A stretch of DNA of 64,000 bases from an uncultured Acidimicrobiales bacterium (GTDB lineage Bacteria; Actinomycetota; Acidimicrobiia; Acidimicrobiales; Aldehydirespiratoraceae), in contig CATOTC010000003.1 of the NCBI GenBank assembly GCA_951812975.1, positions 186,001 through 250,000 of the forward strand. Direction: 5' to 3'. A program made the position numbers and the translations under genes. The notes beneath the pieces were generated by a model, which was given only the letters and a program-made list of their open reading frames with translations, had not been told where the DNA came from and ran no database searches. Below are positions 17,538 through 25,450 of this stretch, piece after piece. Position 1 is the first letter of the stretch, and each line of letters opens with the position of its first letter.

Positions 17538-18410
17538 ATGGACTTCCAACTCTTCCTGCCGCAGATGCGGATGGATCTGCCGACGATCACGCAACGCTGC
17601 AACGTTGCGGTCGACTCCGGGTTCGGGGGCGTGGCGTTGATGGACCACCTGGCACCACCGCTGGCTGAGAACCAGCCGATGTGGGACGCCATGATCAGCG
17701 CCGCATGGCTCGGCGCCAACACCAGTGGCACCGTCGGCCATCTGGTTCTGTGTGACTCGTTCCGGCATCCCGCAGTGTTGGCCCGTCAGGCCGTCACCCT
17801 CGACCACGCCACGTCGGGCCGTTTCGAACTCGGCATCGGTTGGGGCAGCGTCCCGACCGAGTTCGAGACCTTCGGTATCGGCGACACCGCGGCGCGGGCC
17901 CGAGTCGACCGACTCACCGAGACCCTGGAGGTGATCTTGGCGCTCTGGTCCGGCGAACAGGTCTTCTACTCGGGCCGATACCACTCACTGGACCAGGCCC
18001 AGCAGCTGCCGGTGCCGACGCGTCGCATACCGATCATCATCGGCGGGAGCGGCCCCCGCACACTGGAGCTTGTAGCCCGCTTCGCGGACTGGTGGAACTG
18101 CCCGCTGCACCGACTCGACCGCTACCCCGAGATGCGGGAGCGGATCGGCGATGCCCGCAGTTCAATTCAGGAGCGGGTGACGTTCATTCCCCAGGGCGCT
18201 GACAGAGCCGCCGTTTCAGAGACCGCTGCGCGACGCTTCAGCGGAGTCGGCCACGTCACCGGAACCGCCGAAGAATTGATCGAGCACTTCGCGCTGCGAG
18301 CCGCGTCGGGGATCGAACGAATCTACGTGTGGATGAGCGACTTCGCAGCCCCAGACACCCTGAGCGAATTCGGCGAGACGGTCATCACCCCGATCCGCAA
18401 CGCACAGTAG
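17538..18410 (+). CDS. LLM-class flavin-dependent oxidoreductase
   Basis: A 290-residue luciferase-like TIM-barrel protein. Typical features are 'FGGVALMDHL' near residue 30, 'LARQAVTLDHATSGRFELGIGWG' in the middle, and 'RIPIIIGGSGPRTLELVARFADWWN' in the C-terminal half. In Actinobacteria such proteins often use F420H2, while others use FMN; the sequence does not decide between them. The substrate is unknown. The gene begins 18 nt after aroC and ends convergent with gcvT, separated by 29 bases. Confidence 0.75.
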   Translation: MDFQLFLPQMRMDLPTITQRCNVAVDSGFGGVALMDHLAPPLAENQPMWDAMISAAWLGANTSGTVGHLVLCDSFRHPAVLARQAVTLDHATSGRFELGIGWGSVPTEFETFGIGDTAARARVDRLTETLEVILALWSGEQVFYSGRYHSLDQAQQLPVPTRRIPIIIGGSGPRTLELVARFADWWNCPLHRLDRYPEMRERIGDARSSIQERVTFIPQGADRAAVSETAARRFSGVGHVTGTAEELIEHFALRAASGIERIYVWMSDFAAPDTLSEFGETVITPIRNAQ

Positions 18411-18439
18411 CCGCCCCGTCAGGGTTCAGGACCGTGGGT

Positions 18440-19507
18440 TCACACGAAGGGCACCGATGTGACCACCGCGGGCACTTCTGAGCCGCGCACATCGATCGTC
18501 ACCTCGTCACCCGACGCGATGTCGGGATGCAGAAACGCCAGCGCGATCCCACGTTGCAGGATCGGTGAGAAGTTGCCGCTGGAAATGACCCCGATCTCGG
18601 TGCCGTCGCGCCAGACCGTCTGCCCTTCACGCGGCGGCCGGCGACCCTCCACCAACAATCCCTGCAAGAGTCGGGACGGGCGTGCCTGCTGTTCGGCGAG
18701 CAGCGCCTCGCGGCCCCGGAAGTCGCCCTTGTCGAAGCGCACGACCCAACCGAGCCCGGCCTGCAAGGGAGAGATTCCCGCGCCCAACTCGTGCCCGTGC
18801 AGGGGCAGACCGGCCTCGAGTCGCAGCGTGTCGCGCGCTCCGAGACCCGCCGGGGTGATCCCCGCGGAGACGATCAAGTCCCAGATGGCGGGCGCGGCCT
18901 GGGCGTCGACGGCTATCTCCACGCCGTCCTCGCCGGTGTAACCGGTGCCGGCCACAGTGGCCTCGCAGCCGGCGATGTCAACTCGGGCAACCCGGAAACG
19001 GCCGACCGCGGCCGCTTCTGGGGCGACCGTGGCGAGACGCTCACGGGTTTTCGGCCCCTGCACGGCGACGACCGCGCGAGTGCTGGTCACATCCTCGATC
19101 CGCGGCAGCGTCGGAGCATCTCTGAGCGCCTTGTCGACCCGACTGGTGTTCGAGGCGTTGGGCATGACGTCGAAACGCTCGTCGTCCACCCACCAGACGA
19201 TGATGTCGTCGAGGACGGAGGCGTCGGCTGCGTCGAGCAGGTGGGTGTACTGGGCGCGACCCACTCCGATGCGGTTCAGATCGTTGGTGAAGGCCCATTG
19301 CATGGCACCGAACGCCCCCGGGCCGCTGACCCGCACCGTGCCCAGGTGCGATACGTCGAACACCACACTCTCAGTACGGCATGCCAGGTGCTCTGCCAAG
19401 GTCCCTCCGGGGTAGGACAGGGGCATCTCCCAGCCGCTGAAGGGCACCATCTTGGCCCCCAGCGCCACATGGACGTCACCGAGGGGCGAGTGCCGTAAGT
19501 CAGTCAT
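18440..19507 (-). CDS. gcvT: Aminomethyltransferase, glycine cleavage T protein
   Basis: A 355-residue folate-dependent T protein that moves the methylene group from the lipoylated H protein to tetrahydrofolate and releases ammonia. Recognisable blocks are 'MVPFSGWEMPLSY' (residues ~20-32), 'VFDVSHLGTVRVSGP', 'YTGEDGVEI', 'GLGARDTLRLEAGLPLHGHEL' and 'FDKGDFRGREAL'. Length is standard. It lies downstream of merR in a leftward block that also carries gcvH, so T and H proteins of the glycine cleavage system are together while the P and L proteins are elsewhere. It differs from the FAD-fused GcvT domain at 1426-3876. Confidence 0.9.
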   Translation of the reverse strand: MTDLRHSPLGDVHVALGAKMVPFSGWEMPLSYPGGTLAEHLACRTESVVFDVSHLGTVRVSGPGAFGAMQWAFTNDLNRIGVGRAQYTHLLDAADASVLDDIIVWWVDDERFDVMPNASNTSRVDKALRDAPTLPRIEDVTSTRAVVAVQGPKTRERLATVAPEAAAVGRFRVARVDIAGCEATVAGTGYTGEDGVEIAVDAQAAPAIWDLIVSAGITPAGLGARDTLRLEAGLPLHGHELGAGISPLQAGLGWVVRFDKGDFRGREALLAEQQARPSRLLQGLLVEGRRPPREGQTVWRDGTEIGVISSGNFSPILQRGIALAFLHPDIASGDEVTIDVRGSEVPAVVTSVPFV

Positions 19508-19554
19508 CGATTCTCCAGCTTCGATCCTGCGACCGAGAGGGGCTCCAGTGGTGA

Positions 19555-20022
19555 TCAGTTGGCGGCTGCGCTGTCGGGCACGGCTTCATCAACGTCGTCG
19601 CCCTCAGGGAAGAGGTCGACGATGGAGGCGTCAACTGTGTCCTTCACGCTTCCCAGAGGCAGCACGTTGAGCACGCCCTGACCGTTCTGGAGCAGCTCGA
19701 TCAGTTCGCCTTCGGTGTTGACCACTATCGAATTCGTTCCGCTGATGACGAGGCTTGCTGTGGTGACATCCTCACCGAGCTGGTCCCGCAGATAGTCGAG
19801 TCCCTTGCGGACCTGTTGGAGTTTGATGCCCGAGTCGATCAGGGTCTTGATCACCCTGAGTTCGAGCAGATCACGGTAGCTGTACAGGCGGCGGCTGCCC
19901 GAACCGCTCGCCTTGGTCAGCGAGGGGCGCACGATGTCGCGGCGAGCCCAGTAGTCAAGCTGTCGATATGTGATTCCGGCGATCTCTGCGGTGCGCTTCG
20001 AGCTGAACCCCTGCTCATTCAT
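19555..20022 (-). CDS. MerR-family regulator (Rv1830-like)
   Basis: A 155-residue regulator with an N-terminal MerR winged helix: 'TAEIAGITYRQLDYWARRDIV' followed by 'SRRLYSYRDLLELRVIKTLIDSGI'. The C-terminal half includes 'TNSIVVNTEGELIELLQNGQGVLNVLPLG', a conserved segment in the second MerR gene of the actinobacterial garA neighbourhood. The ATG at 20022 is preceded by a clear GGAGG nine bases upstream; the TTG four codons earlier overlaps that site and is unlikely. Position two genes after ftsR matches Mycobacterium Rv1830, which suggests control of growth or division genes (inference). Confidence 0.8.
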   Translation of the reverse strand: MNEQGFSSKRTAEIAGITYRQLDYWARRDIVRPSLTKASGSGSRRLYSYRDLLELRVIKTLIDSGIKLQQVRKGLDYLRDQLGEDVTTASLVISGTNSIVVNTEGELIELLQNGQGVLNVLPLGSVKDTVDASIVDLFPEGDDVDEAVPDSAAAN

Positions 20023-20125
20023 CTGTGCCTCCAATCGTCATGACACCAACGGAATTACGCAGATGTCAGTGTGGATAACTCTACGGTGCCGACGCGGCAA
20101 GGTCAACGCCGTGTCGGTCGAGGGC

Positions 20126-20617
20126 TCAATCTTCGAAGTCCTCAGGGGAGATGTTGTCGAGAAACTCCTTGAACTCTTCCACGACTTCCTCGGGCTGCGG
20201 AGCCTCCTGGGGGTCCGATTCACGGAACCCGACTTCCTCGATGACGGCTTCCTCAGCGAAGATAGGTGTGTCGGTTCGTACCGCCAGAGCGATTGCGTCA
20301 GACGGGCGGCTCGACACCACATGGGTCTGATCCGCGACACAGAGATGCAACTCGGCGAAGAAGGTCTTCTCGTGAAGACCGGTCACGACCACCCGAACCA
20401 GATCGACCGACAACTCCTCGAGCAGGTCCCGCATCAGATCGTGGGTCATCGGGCGCGGCGTGTCGACACCGTCGAGTGCAAGAGCGATAGCAGTGGCTTC
20501 CTGAGCACCGATATAGATCGGGATGATCCGATCCTCACCAGCGCGTTCGCGCAACAGGACCATCGGTGCGTTTGTCGGCATCTCGACGCGAACACCGATG
20601 AGTTCCATTTCCTGCAT
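20126..20617 (-). CDS. DUF151 (bifunctional nuclease) family protein, Rv1829-like
   Basis: A 163-residue protein with the DUF151 core: 'VLLRERAGEDRIIPIYIGAQEATAIALALDGV' and 'ELSVDLVRVVVTGLHEKTFFAEL', then 'SRPSDAIALAVRTDTPIFAEE'. The family is named after a plant bifunctional nuclease; the bacterial role is unsettled. A strongly acidic tail (residues ~130-163, rich in Glu/Asp) follows. It lies between two MerR genes exactly as Rv1829 does in mycobacteria. TAGGGT sits 6 nt before its ATG, implying its own leaderless promoter inside the block. Met4 is an alternative start. Confidence 0.85.
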   Translation of the reverse strand: MQEMELIGVRVEMPTNAPMVLLRERAGEDRIIPIYIGAQEATAIALALDGVDTPRPMTHDLMRDLLEELSVDLVRVVVTGLHEKTFFAELHLCVADQTHVVSSRPSDAIALAVRTDTPIFAEEAVIEEVGFRESDPQEAPQPEEVVEEFKEFLDNISPEDFED

Positions 20618-20623
20618 GCTTCT

Positions 20624-20629
20624 ACCCTA
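20624..20629 (-). promoter_or_regulatory. -10 box (TAGGGT) for the DUF151 gene
   Basis: On the minus strand TAGGGT ends 6 nt before the ATG at 20617. It lies in the 41-base space after the ftsR-like stop, so the gene can be transcribed independently of the genes upstream. Confidence 0.5.
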
Positions 20630-20658
20630 GACCGTGAATTTGGAGGGGTTCGATATTG

Positions 20659-21558
20659 CTAACCGTCAAGACTCTCGCCGAAACTCCGCCGCAGAATCGA
20701 GCGTTGTAGCACTTCGCCCAGTCGCACAAGCTCGTTCAGCTCATCACGCGCCTGCTGCATCGAGTCGCCTCCCCTGGCCAGACGCGGCGAGAAGATCTGT
20801 TCCAGAAGGCCTGCCTGCCGCTCGGCTGAGACCTTGTACATGCGCATGTGCCGCGGTTCCAGCCCAGAACGGCCGAACACCGCTGCAGCGTTGGCCATCT
20901 CCAGGGCCTCCGGGCCGTACACGGCACTGCCGGGGCGCCCGATCGACACGATCAGGCCCAGACGGTCGAGCTCCCTGACGAGCCCGACCTCGATTTCGGC
21001 AGCTTCGGCCAGATCAGTTGCCGACAGGCCGTCAATCGGCTCCTTGAACTCGTCGACTGCCTCGTCCTCTGGTTCGGGTCTTGCCTTCTTGGTTGCTTTC
21101 TTGGTTGCCTTCTTGGCCGCTGCCTGCTTCTTCGTTGCGCGCTTGTTCGTTGCGGGCTCGACGGCCGCACCGGAGCCCGGACGCCTCGCTGAGGGCTTGG
21201 ACTTGGCTGCAGGAGCCTTGGACTCAGCAGCGGGCTTGTCTCGATTGGCGAACAGCGTGGGCTCCGCAACCGCCGCCTCGTCACCCTTCAGAGCTTCAAG
21301 CTCAACTTCAAGTCCAGGTTCCTCGAGGCGCTTCTTGATCACCTTCAGGGGCAGGAAGTTGTCTCGCTGCTGGGCCAGGATCCAACGCAACCGAGCGATA
21401 TCACTCGGATAGAACTTGCGATAACCCGACGGGGTCCTCTCGGGGGCGATCAGCCCTTGGCTCTCCAAGAAACGGATCTTCGAAATCGTGACATCGCTGT
21501 ACTCTGCCTGGAGCAAGCTCAAGACCTCACCGATCGAGTGATGCGGTTGCGCAGCCAA
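20659..21558 (-). CDS. ftsR: FtsR-like MerR regulator (Rv1828 family) with a basic Lys/Ala linker
   Basis: A 299-residue regulator. Residues ~8-75 are a MerR-type winged helix ('ISKIRFLESQGLIAPERTPSGYRKFYPSDI'), the signature of the FtsR/Rv1828 family, whose corynebacterial member activates ftsZ. The C-terminal effector/dimer domain starts near residue 190. Between them is an inserted, low-complexity basic tract (about residues 100-160) with Lys/Ala runs such as 'KKATKKATKKA', resembling histone H1 or actinobacterial HU tails. Mycobacterial Rv1828 is about 250 residues, so the linker explains the extra length. The start is TTG at 21558 with GGGAGG upstream. The gene follows garA by 18 bases. 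Confidence 0.8.
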   Translation of the reverse strand: MAAQPHHSIGEVLSLLQAEYSDVTISKIRFLESQGLIAPERTPSGYRKFYPSDIARLRWILAQQRDNFLPLKVIKKRLEEPGLEVELEALKGDEAAVAEPTLFANRDKPAAESKAPAAKSKPSARRPGSGAAVEPATNKRATKKQAAAKKATKKATKKARPEPEDEAVDEFKEPIDGLSATDLAEAAEIEVGLVRELDRLGLIVSIGRPGSAVYGPEALEMANAAAVFGRSGLEPRHMRMYKVSAERQAGLLEQIFSPRLARGGDSMQQARDELNELVRLGEVLQRSILRRSFGESLDG

Positions 21559-21576
21559 TCCCCTGCCTCCCTACCT

Positions 21577-22044
21577 TCAATTCGTTCCGGTGCCGTGCAC
21601 GAACACCAGCTTGAACCTGCCGATCTGCAACACCTCGCCGTCGGCCAGTTCATGCTCATCGACACGCTTGCGCTCAATATAGGTGCCGTTCAGCGAGCCG
21701 ACGTCGCGCACCACATAACGGGACCCGAGCCGCTGCACTTCAGCGTGGCGCCGCGAGACCGATATGTCGTCGAGGAAGATCGCGCTGTTGGGGTGCCGCC
21801 CCACCGTCACCACATCTGAATCCAGTGCATAGCGTGCCCCCGCCTTGGGTCCGTGAAGCACAACGAACAGTCCCTCATGGGTCCCGAACGCCGAGCGGTC
21901 GATGCTCACTCCGCTTCCATCGAGATCAATCGCAACATGATCCGTCGTCACCTCTTCAAGAGCCAGCGACTCTCCGCACGACGAGCAGAAACGGGCGTCA
22001 TCAGAATTGCGATGTCCACATTTGGTGCAGGCTCGGTCAGTCAC
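21577..22044 (-). CDS. garA: FHA-domain protein, GarA-like, with N-terminal zinc ribbon
   Basis: A 155-residue signalling protein. Residues 6-23 form a zinc ribbon (C6, C9, C20, C23). T33 and T34 in 'EVTTDH' stand where mycobacterial GarA has its kinase-phosphorylated Thr pair. The FHA domain covers residues ~60-150 with 'VGRHPNSAIFLDDISVSRRHAEV' and 'DVGSLNGTYIERKRV', the phosphothreonine-binding loops. GarA controls 2-oxoglutarate dehydrogenase and glutamate enzymes through self-inhibition after phosphorylation by PknB/PknG. Mycobacterial GarA lacks the zinc ribbon, so regulation may differ here. GTG start; lies between gcvH and ftsR, the conserved order. Confidence 0.8.
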   Translation of the reverse strand: MTDRACTKCGHRNSDDARFCSSCGESLALEEVTTDHVAIDLDGSGVSIDRSAFGTHEGLFVVLHGPKAGARYALDSDVVTVGRHPNSAIFLDDISVSRRHAEVQRLGSRYVVRDVGSLNGTYIERKRVDEHELADGEVLQIGRFKLVFVHGTGTN

Positions 22045-22053
22045 ACTGGTTGC

Positions 22054-22434
22054 TCAACTCTCGATCAGAGCACCATAGGCGGCGCCGTCGAGCAAAGCAT
22101 CAAGCTCTACTGGAGATGACATCTCTATGACGACGACCCAACCTTCACCGTAGGGGTCTTCGTTCACCCTTTCGGGAGTGTCGGCCAACTCATCGTTGAC
22201 CTCGGTGATCGTGCCCGACACCGGTGCGTAGAGTTCCGAAACCGACTTGGTCGACTCGACCTCAGAGAAAGACGAACCGGCTTCGACTTGGTCCCCGACC
22301 CGTGGAAGGTCGACATAGACGACATCGCCGAGCGCATCCTGCGCGTAGTCGGTGATTCCGACCCTTGCGGCATCGCCTTGGACTGAGACCCATTCGTGGT
22401 CCTTGGAATACAGAAGATCGTCGGGAATGTTCAT
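22054..22434 (-). CDS. gcvH: Glycine cleavage system H protein
   Basis: A 126-residue lipoyl carrier protein that shuttles the aminomethyl group between P, T and L proteins. 'YSKDHEWV' opens the domain, 'VGITDYAQDALGDVVYVDLPRVG' is the central sheet and 'EVESTKSVSELYAPVSG' carries the lipoylated lysine, K63. Length is typical. It sits between pgsA and garA as in mycobacteria (Rv1826 next to Rv1827). Its proximity to an FHA regulator of nitrogen and carbon flow and to gcvT further along supports co-regulation of glycine breakdown. Confidence 0.95.
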   Translation of the reverse strand: MNIPDDLLYSKDHEWVSVQGDAARVGITDYAQDALGDVVYVDLPRVGDQVEAGSSFSEVESTKSVSELYAPVSGTITEVNDELADTPERVNEDPYGEGWVVVIEMSSPVELDALLDGAAYGALIES

Positions 22435-22471
22435 AGCGAAAACCTATCGCGGATACGCGTCCGCGAGGGAG

Positions 22472-23095
22472 TCACGCTCCCTTGTCTGCACGACCGTCGC
22501 GAAGCGCCTCGAGGCCCAACGGGATGTACTGCGCCGCCGACAGGTAACTGTAGAGCAGAGAAGGCGCCGCGCAGATCCATCCCGCCCACCAGAACCAGTC
22601 GGCCACCCCGACCCCCGAAGCGCCGGCCAACAGGAACGGGAACGAGAAGTACAAGCCGAAGGTTGCGCACTTTCCCCACCAGGTGACATCAATCCGCCTT
22701 GCGCCCAGCGCACCCAGCGCAATTCCCGCCACCGCCACGACCCCCTCACGCGCAAGGGTCAACACGACGAGCCACCACGGAACCGCCCCGTCAATGCCCA
22801 CCGCCACGACCCCAACGATCAACACCGCACGGTCGGTCACCGGATCGAGCAGCTTGCCGAGTTCGCTGACTGCATCGAAGGAGCGCGCCCACCAGCCGTC
22901 GACCCAGTCGGTGGCCCCGATCGCACCCCACAACCAAGCCGCCGCCCAACGGTCATCGTTGGCGAACAGCAGCCACAGGAACACCGGAATACCCGCCAGC
23001 CTCAGCAGCGATATCAGATTCGGAACAGTCAGAATCCGGTCTTCGAAGATCCCGACATGCGGCTCTGGCCCTCCAGTCTGGTCAGCGTCATCCAT
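22472..23095 (-). CDS. CDP-alcohol phosphatidyltransferase (PgsA-like)
   Basis: A 207-residue integral membrane enzyme of phospholipid head-group synthesis. The full family motif DGx2ARx8Gx3Dx3D appears in 'WVDGWWARSFDAVSELGKLL' followed by 'DPVTD'. Four to six hydrophobic helices follow the pattern of the family. It most likely makes phosphatidylglycerol phosphate or a related lipid; the neighbourhood equals Rv1822 (pgsA2). A TAGGCT box 15 nt upstream, overlapping the -10 of the divergent HIT gene, is its probable promoter. The start codon overlaps an ATATGG with no strong ribosome site. Confidence 0.85.
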   Translation of the reverse strand: MDDADQTGGPEPHVGIFEDRILTVPNLISLLRLAGIPVFLWLLFANDDRWAAAWLWGAIGATDWVDGWWARSFDAVSELGKLLDPVTDRAVLIVGVVAVGIDGAVPWWLVVLTLAREGVVAVAGIALGALGARRIDVTWWGKCATFGLYFSFPFLLAGASGVGVADWFWWAGWICAAPSLLYSYLSAAQYIPLGLEALRDGRADKGA

Positions 23096-23110
23096 ATCTG
23101 TTCCGTCGCC

Positions 23111-23120
23111 AGCCTACGAT
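23111..23120. promoter_or_regulatory. Overlapping divergent -10 boxes between pgsA-like and HIT genes
   Basis: On the plus strand TACGAT (23115-23120) ends 6 nt before the HIT ATG. On the minus strand TAGGCT (23111-23116) lies 15 nt before the pgsA-like ATG. The two hexamers share two bases, within a 31-base intergenic region, so expression of the two genes is probably mutually exclusive at any instant. Confidence 0.5.
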
Positions 23121-23126
23121 CTAGCG

Positions 23127-23549
23127 ATGCCCACCATATTCACTCGAATCATCGACGGCGAGATCCCGGCGCGATTCGTCTACTCCGACAGCGACTGTGT
23201 CGCATTCCTCGACGTTCGTCCCCTGGCCCGCGGCCACTGCCTTGTCGTGCCCCGCGACGAGATCGACCAGTGGACCGATCTCCCCTCAGGCCGGGTCGCA
23301 CACCTGACCGAGGTCGCCCATGCCGTCGGCAACGTTCAGAAAACGCTGCTGAGCCCCATGCGGATCGGACTCATGATCGCGGGGTTCGAAGTCCCCCATG
23401 TGCACGTCCATGTCGTGCCGATGAACTCAATGGCCAACCTCGACTTCTCCAGAGCAGACACCTCGCCCGATCCTGAAGACCTCGACCGACTGCGCGCACA
23501 GATCGCTGAAGGGTTGGCGGCCGCAGGCCACCAAGGTGCTGTCAAGTAA
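23127..23549 (+). CDS. HIT-family nucleotide hydrolase/transferase
   Basis: A 140-residue histidine-triad protein. 'FTRIIDGEIPARFVYSDSDC' is the standard N-terminus, 'VRPLARGHCLVVPR' the central strand and 'HVHVHVVPM' the active-site triad. HIT proteins hydrolyse dinucleotide polyphosphates or AMP-conjugates. The start is chosen because TACGAT ends 6 nt before it and because the domain begins immediately. It ends 9 bases before the convergent membrane-protein gene. Confidence 0.9.
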   Translation: MPTIFTRIIDGEIPARFVYSDSDCVAFLDVRPLARGHCLVVPRDEIDQWTDLPSGRVAHLTEVAHAVGNVQKTLLSPMRIGLMIAGFEVPHVHVHVVPMNSMANLDFSRADTSPDPEDLDRLRAQIAEGLAAAGHQGAVK

Positions 23550-23558
23550 CTCTCGGAA

Positions 23559-24785
23559 CTACCGCGGCAGATCCCCGGTGACAGTGCAGGTGTCGACGCG
23601 GCCGGACCCGAAGTCGAACTGGAGTACTTCCCCGGGCGCCGCTCCGAACCGGGGCACAACAACCTCGTCGCGGCTTCCCACCCCGATGGTCGCGCGCAGC
23701 GAGAGTGTCTCATAACGCGGATCGTGGCCGACGAGTTGAACCCTCACCTCCTCGGCGAACCCACTGCCCCCCTCGGGCAGTTCGACAACTCCACTGGGCA
23801 CCTTCAAGTCCAGAAGCACCGCCGTGGGACCGACGCAACCGATCGTGGCCGGACGTCCGACGGGGTCCTCACACGGTCCGGTGGTCACCACATCGAGGGG
23901 CCGAAGATCCTCGGTCACAACGCTGGCTCGCAGGCAACTGTCCTCGACGAATCCATCGGGGCCGGCGAACAGCACATGACCGCTGCCCGCGTACTGGAAG
24001 ACCGTCGCCTGCAACGCACCGGGAGGATGCGGGAGACTGTCTGCGGGCGCGGTGGTAATCCGCTCAGATACCGGCAGGTCGCCGGCCAACAGCGCCACCG
24101 TCGTCGACAGGGTGGCCACGAGCGATCCCTCGACAGCGGGCGGACCGCCGACGAGGGCTGCTTCGTTCGAGACCCCGCTCAGCTGCCCGAAGTCGAGACG
24201 TCCGCTCTTGCGTTCGTCGCCTTCGACGAAGGTCGTCCAGAGTGCTGCAACACCTGCGGCCAGAGCGGCGAGCACCACAACCGTCACAGCTGCCGAGATG
24301 ATCCGGCCGTTGCGGGCGGCCCGGAGGTTCTCTCCGATGCGACGCTCATCGAGCTGTTCCTGCAAGGTCAGCGGGCCGAAGACCTCCGCGCTGACACCGC
24401 CGGAAATTAGGTCGCGCCACGCAAGGGCGCGGGGCTCGGGCATCCGCGCCAACAGCGTCTCGAACGCTTCGGTGACCTCCTCGTTGAACAGCAGCATCAT
24501 GGAGTTCACCCGCGCATGCTCGACAGGGTCCTCGATGTATTCGTAGATGTCTCGACTCCCTGCCACGGCCAGTAGGAACTCATGGGCGCGGCGGTCGGAC
24601 TCCTCATAGCTCCAAACCGGACCCTCACCGACGGTCGGTACCACCCGTCGGCCCCGCCCGGCGCGCATGAAGCCCGCCTTCGCCACGAAAGTTGCCGGCT
24701 TGGCGGGACGTTCGGAGGGAGGTTTCTCGCTGGCGCCCGCCTCGGAGTCTGGTTTCTCGTCGATCCCCGAAGGGTAGGCGCGCAA
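23559..24785 (-). CDS. Hypothetical single-pass membrane protein
   Basis: I do not recognise this 408-residue protein. The N-terminal ~150 residues are cytoplasmic-type, charged and largely helical, with 'RAHEFLLAVAGSRDIYEYIED' and 'RVNSMMLLFNEEVTEAF' as the most structured parts. One transmembrane helix lies at about residues 161-184. The remaining ~220 residues would be outside the cell, with paired cysteines ('EDSCLRA', 'TTGPCEDP', 'ATIGCVG') and no low complexity. The layout resembles anti-sigma or sensor proteins, but no family motif is visible. The start is uncertain: TTG 24785 gives a Pro/Ser/Lys-rich leader, and an internal Met at residue 40 (24668) is an alternative. Convergent with the HIT gene. 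Confidence 0.55.
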   Translation of the reverse strand: MRAYPSGIDEKPDSEAGASEKPPSERPAKPATFVAKAGFMRAGRGRRVVPTVGEGPVWSYEESDRRAHEFLLAVAGSRDIYEYIEDPVEHARVNSMMLLFNEEVTEAFETLLARMPEPRALAWRDLISGGVSAEVFGPLTLQEQLDERRIGENLRAARNGRIISAAVTVVVLAALAAGVAALWTTFVEGDERKSGRLDFGQLSGVSNEAALVGGPPAVEGSLVATLSTTVALLAGDLPVSERITTAPADSLPHPPGALQATVFQYAGSGHVLFAGPDGFVEDSCLRASVVTEDLRPLDVVTTGPCEDPVGRPATIGCVGPTAVLLDLKVPSGVVELPEGGSGFAEEVRVQLVGHDPRYETLSLRATIGVGSRDEVVVPRFGAAPGEVLQFDFGSGRVDTCTVTGDLPR

Positions 24786-24847
24786 GGCGGGTGTCTGGTG
24801 TCATCTGTCGCTGGCAGAATGTGCCGATGGAATACGAAGTGGATCAG

Positions 24848-25450
24848 ATGCGCTTAGTGCTGGCGTCGGCTTCGCCGCGTCGTCGGGAGTTGCTCCGAGG
24901 GCTCGACCTGGTCTTCTCGGTGTGTCCTGCCGACATCGACGAGACGCCCAGAGACTCAGAGGCACCCGCGCAGTATGTGAAGCGTCTGGCCGAGGAGAAG
25001 GCCGGAGCGCTCGCCGCGGCGGGCACCACCGTCATCGCTGCAGACACTGTCGTGGTGATCGACTCCCAGATACTGGGCAAGCCCAACGACCGTGAACACG
25101 CCGTGGCGACGCTCTCAGCGCTCGCGAACCGTACCCACGAGGTGTACACCGGGGTTGCCGTGGTTGCAATGCCGAACAACGCTGAGCGCCGCTGGGCCTC
25201 GGGCATCGAGATCACCAGGGTAACTATGGCAGAAGTCCCTCCGGAGAGGATCGACGCCTTCCTCGAAGTCGGCGAGTACGCCGACAAGGCAGGAAGCTAC
25301 GCGCTGTTGGGTTCCAGTTCGATATTCGCGGATCATGTCGAAGGGTCGGTGAGTAATGTGGTCGGCCTTCCACTCCCGTTGACCGACCGCCTCTGCGCCC
25401 AGATCGACATTGATCTGCTGGCGTTTCGAGAATCCCGCCGACCGACATGA
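24848..25450 (+). CDS. maf: Maf-like nucleoside triphosphate pyrophosphatase
   Basis: A 200-residue protein opening with 'LVLASASPRRRELLRGL', the Maf signature, followed by 'VIAADTVVVIDSQILGKPND' and 'GSYALLGSSSIFADHVEGS'. Maf proteins hydrolyse non-canonical or canonical NTPs to monophosphates and are linked to division control. The in-frame ATG at 24827 would add seven residues and is an equal alternative. The stop overlaps the following dus start as ATGA, indicating translational coupling. Confidence 0.9.
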   Translation: MRLVLASASPRRRELLRGLDLVFSVCPADIDETPRDSEAPAQYVKRLAEEKAGALAAAGTTVIAADTVVVIDSQILGKPNDREHAVATLSALANRTHEVYTGVAVVAMPNNAERRWASGIEITRVTMAEVPPERIDAFLEVGEYADKAGSYALLGSSSIFADHVEGSVSNVVGLPLPLTDRLCAQIDIDLLAFRESRRPT

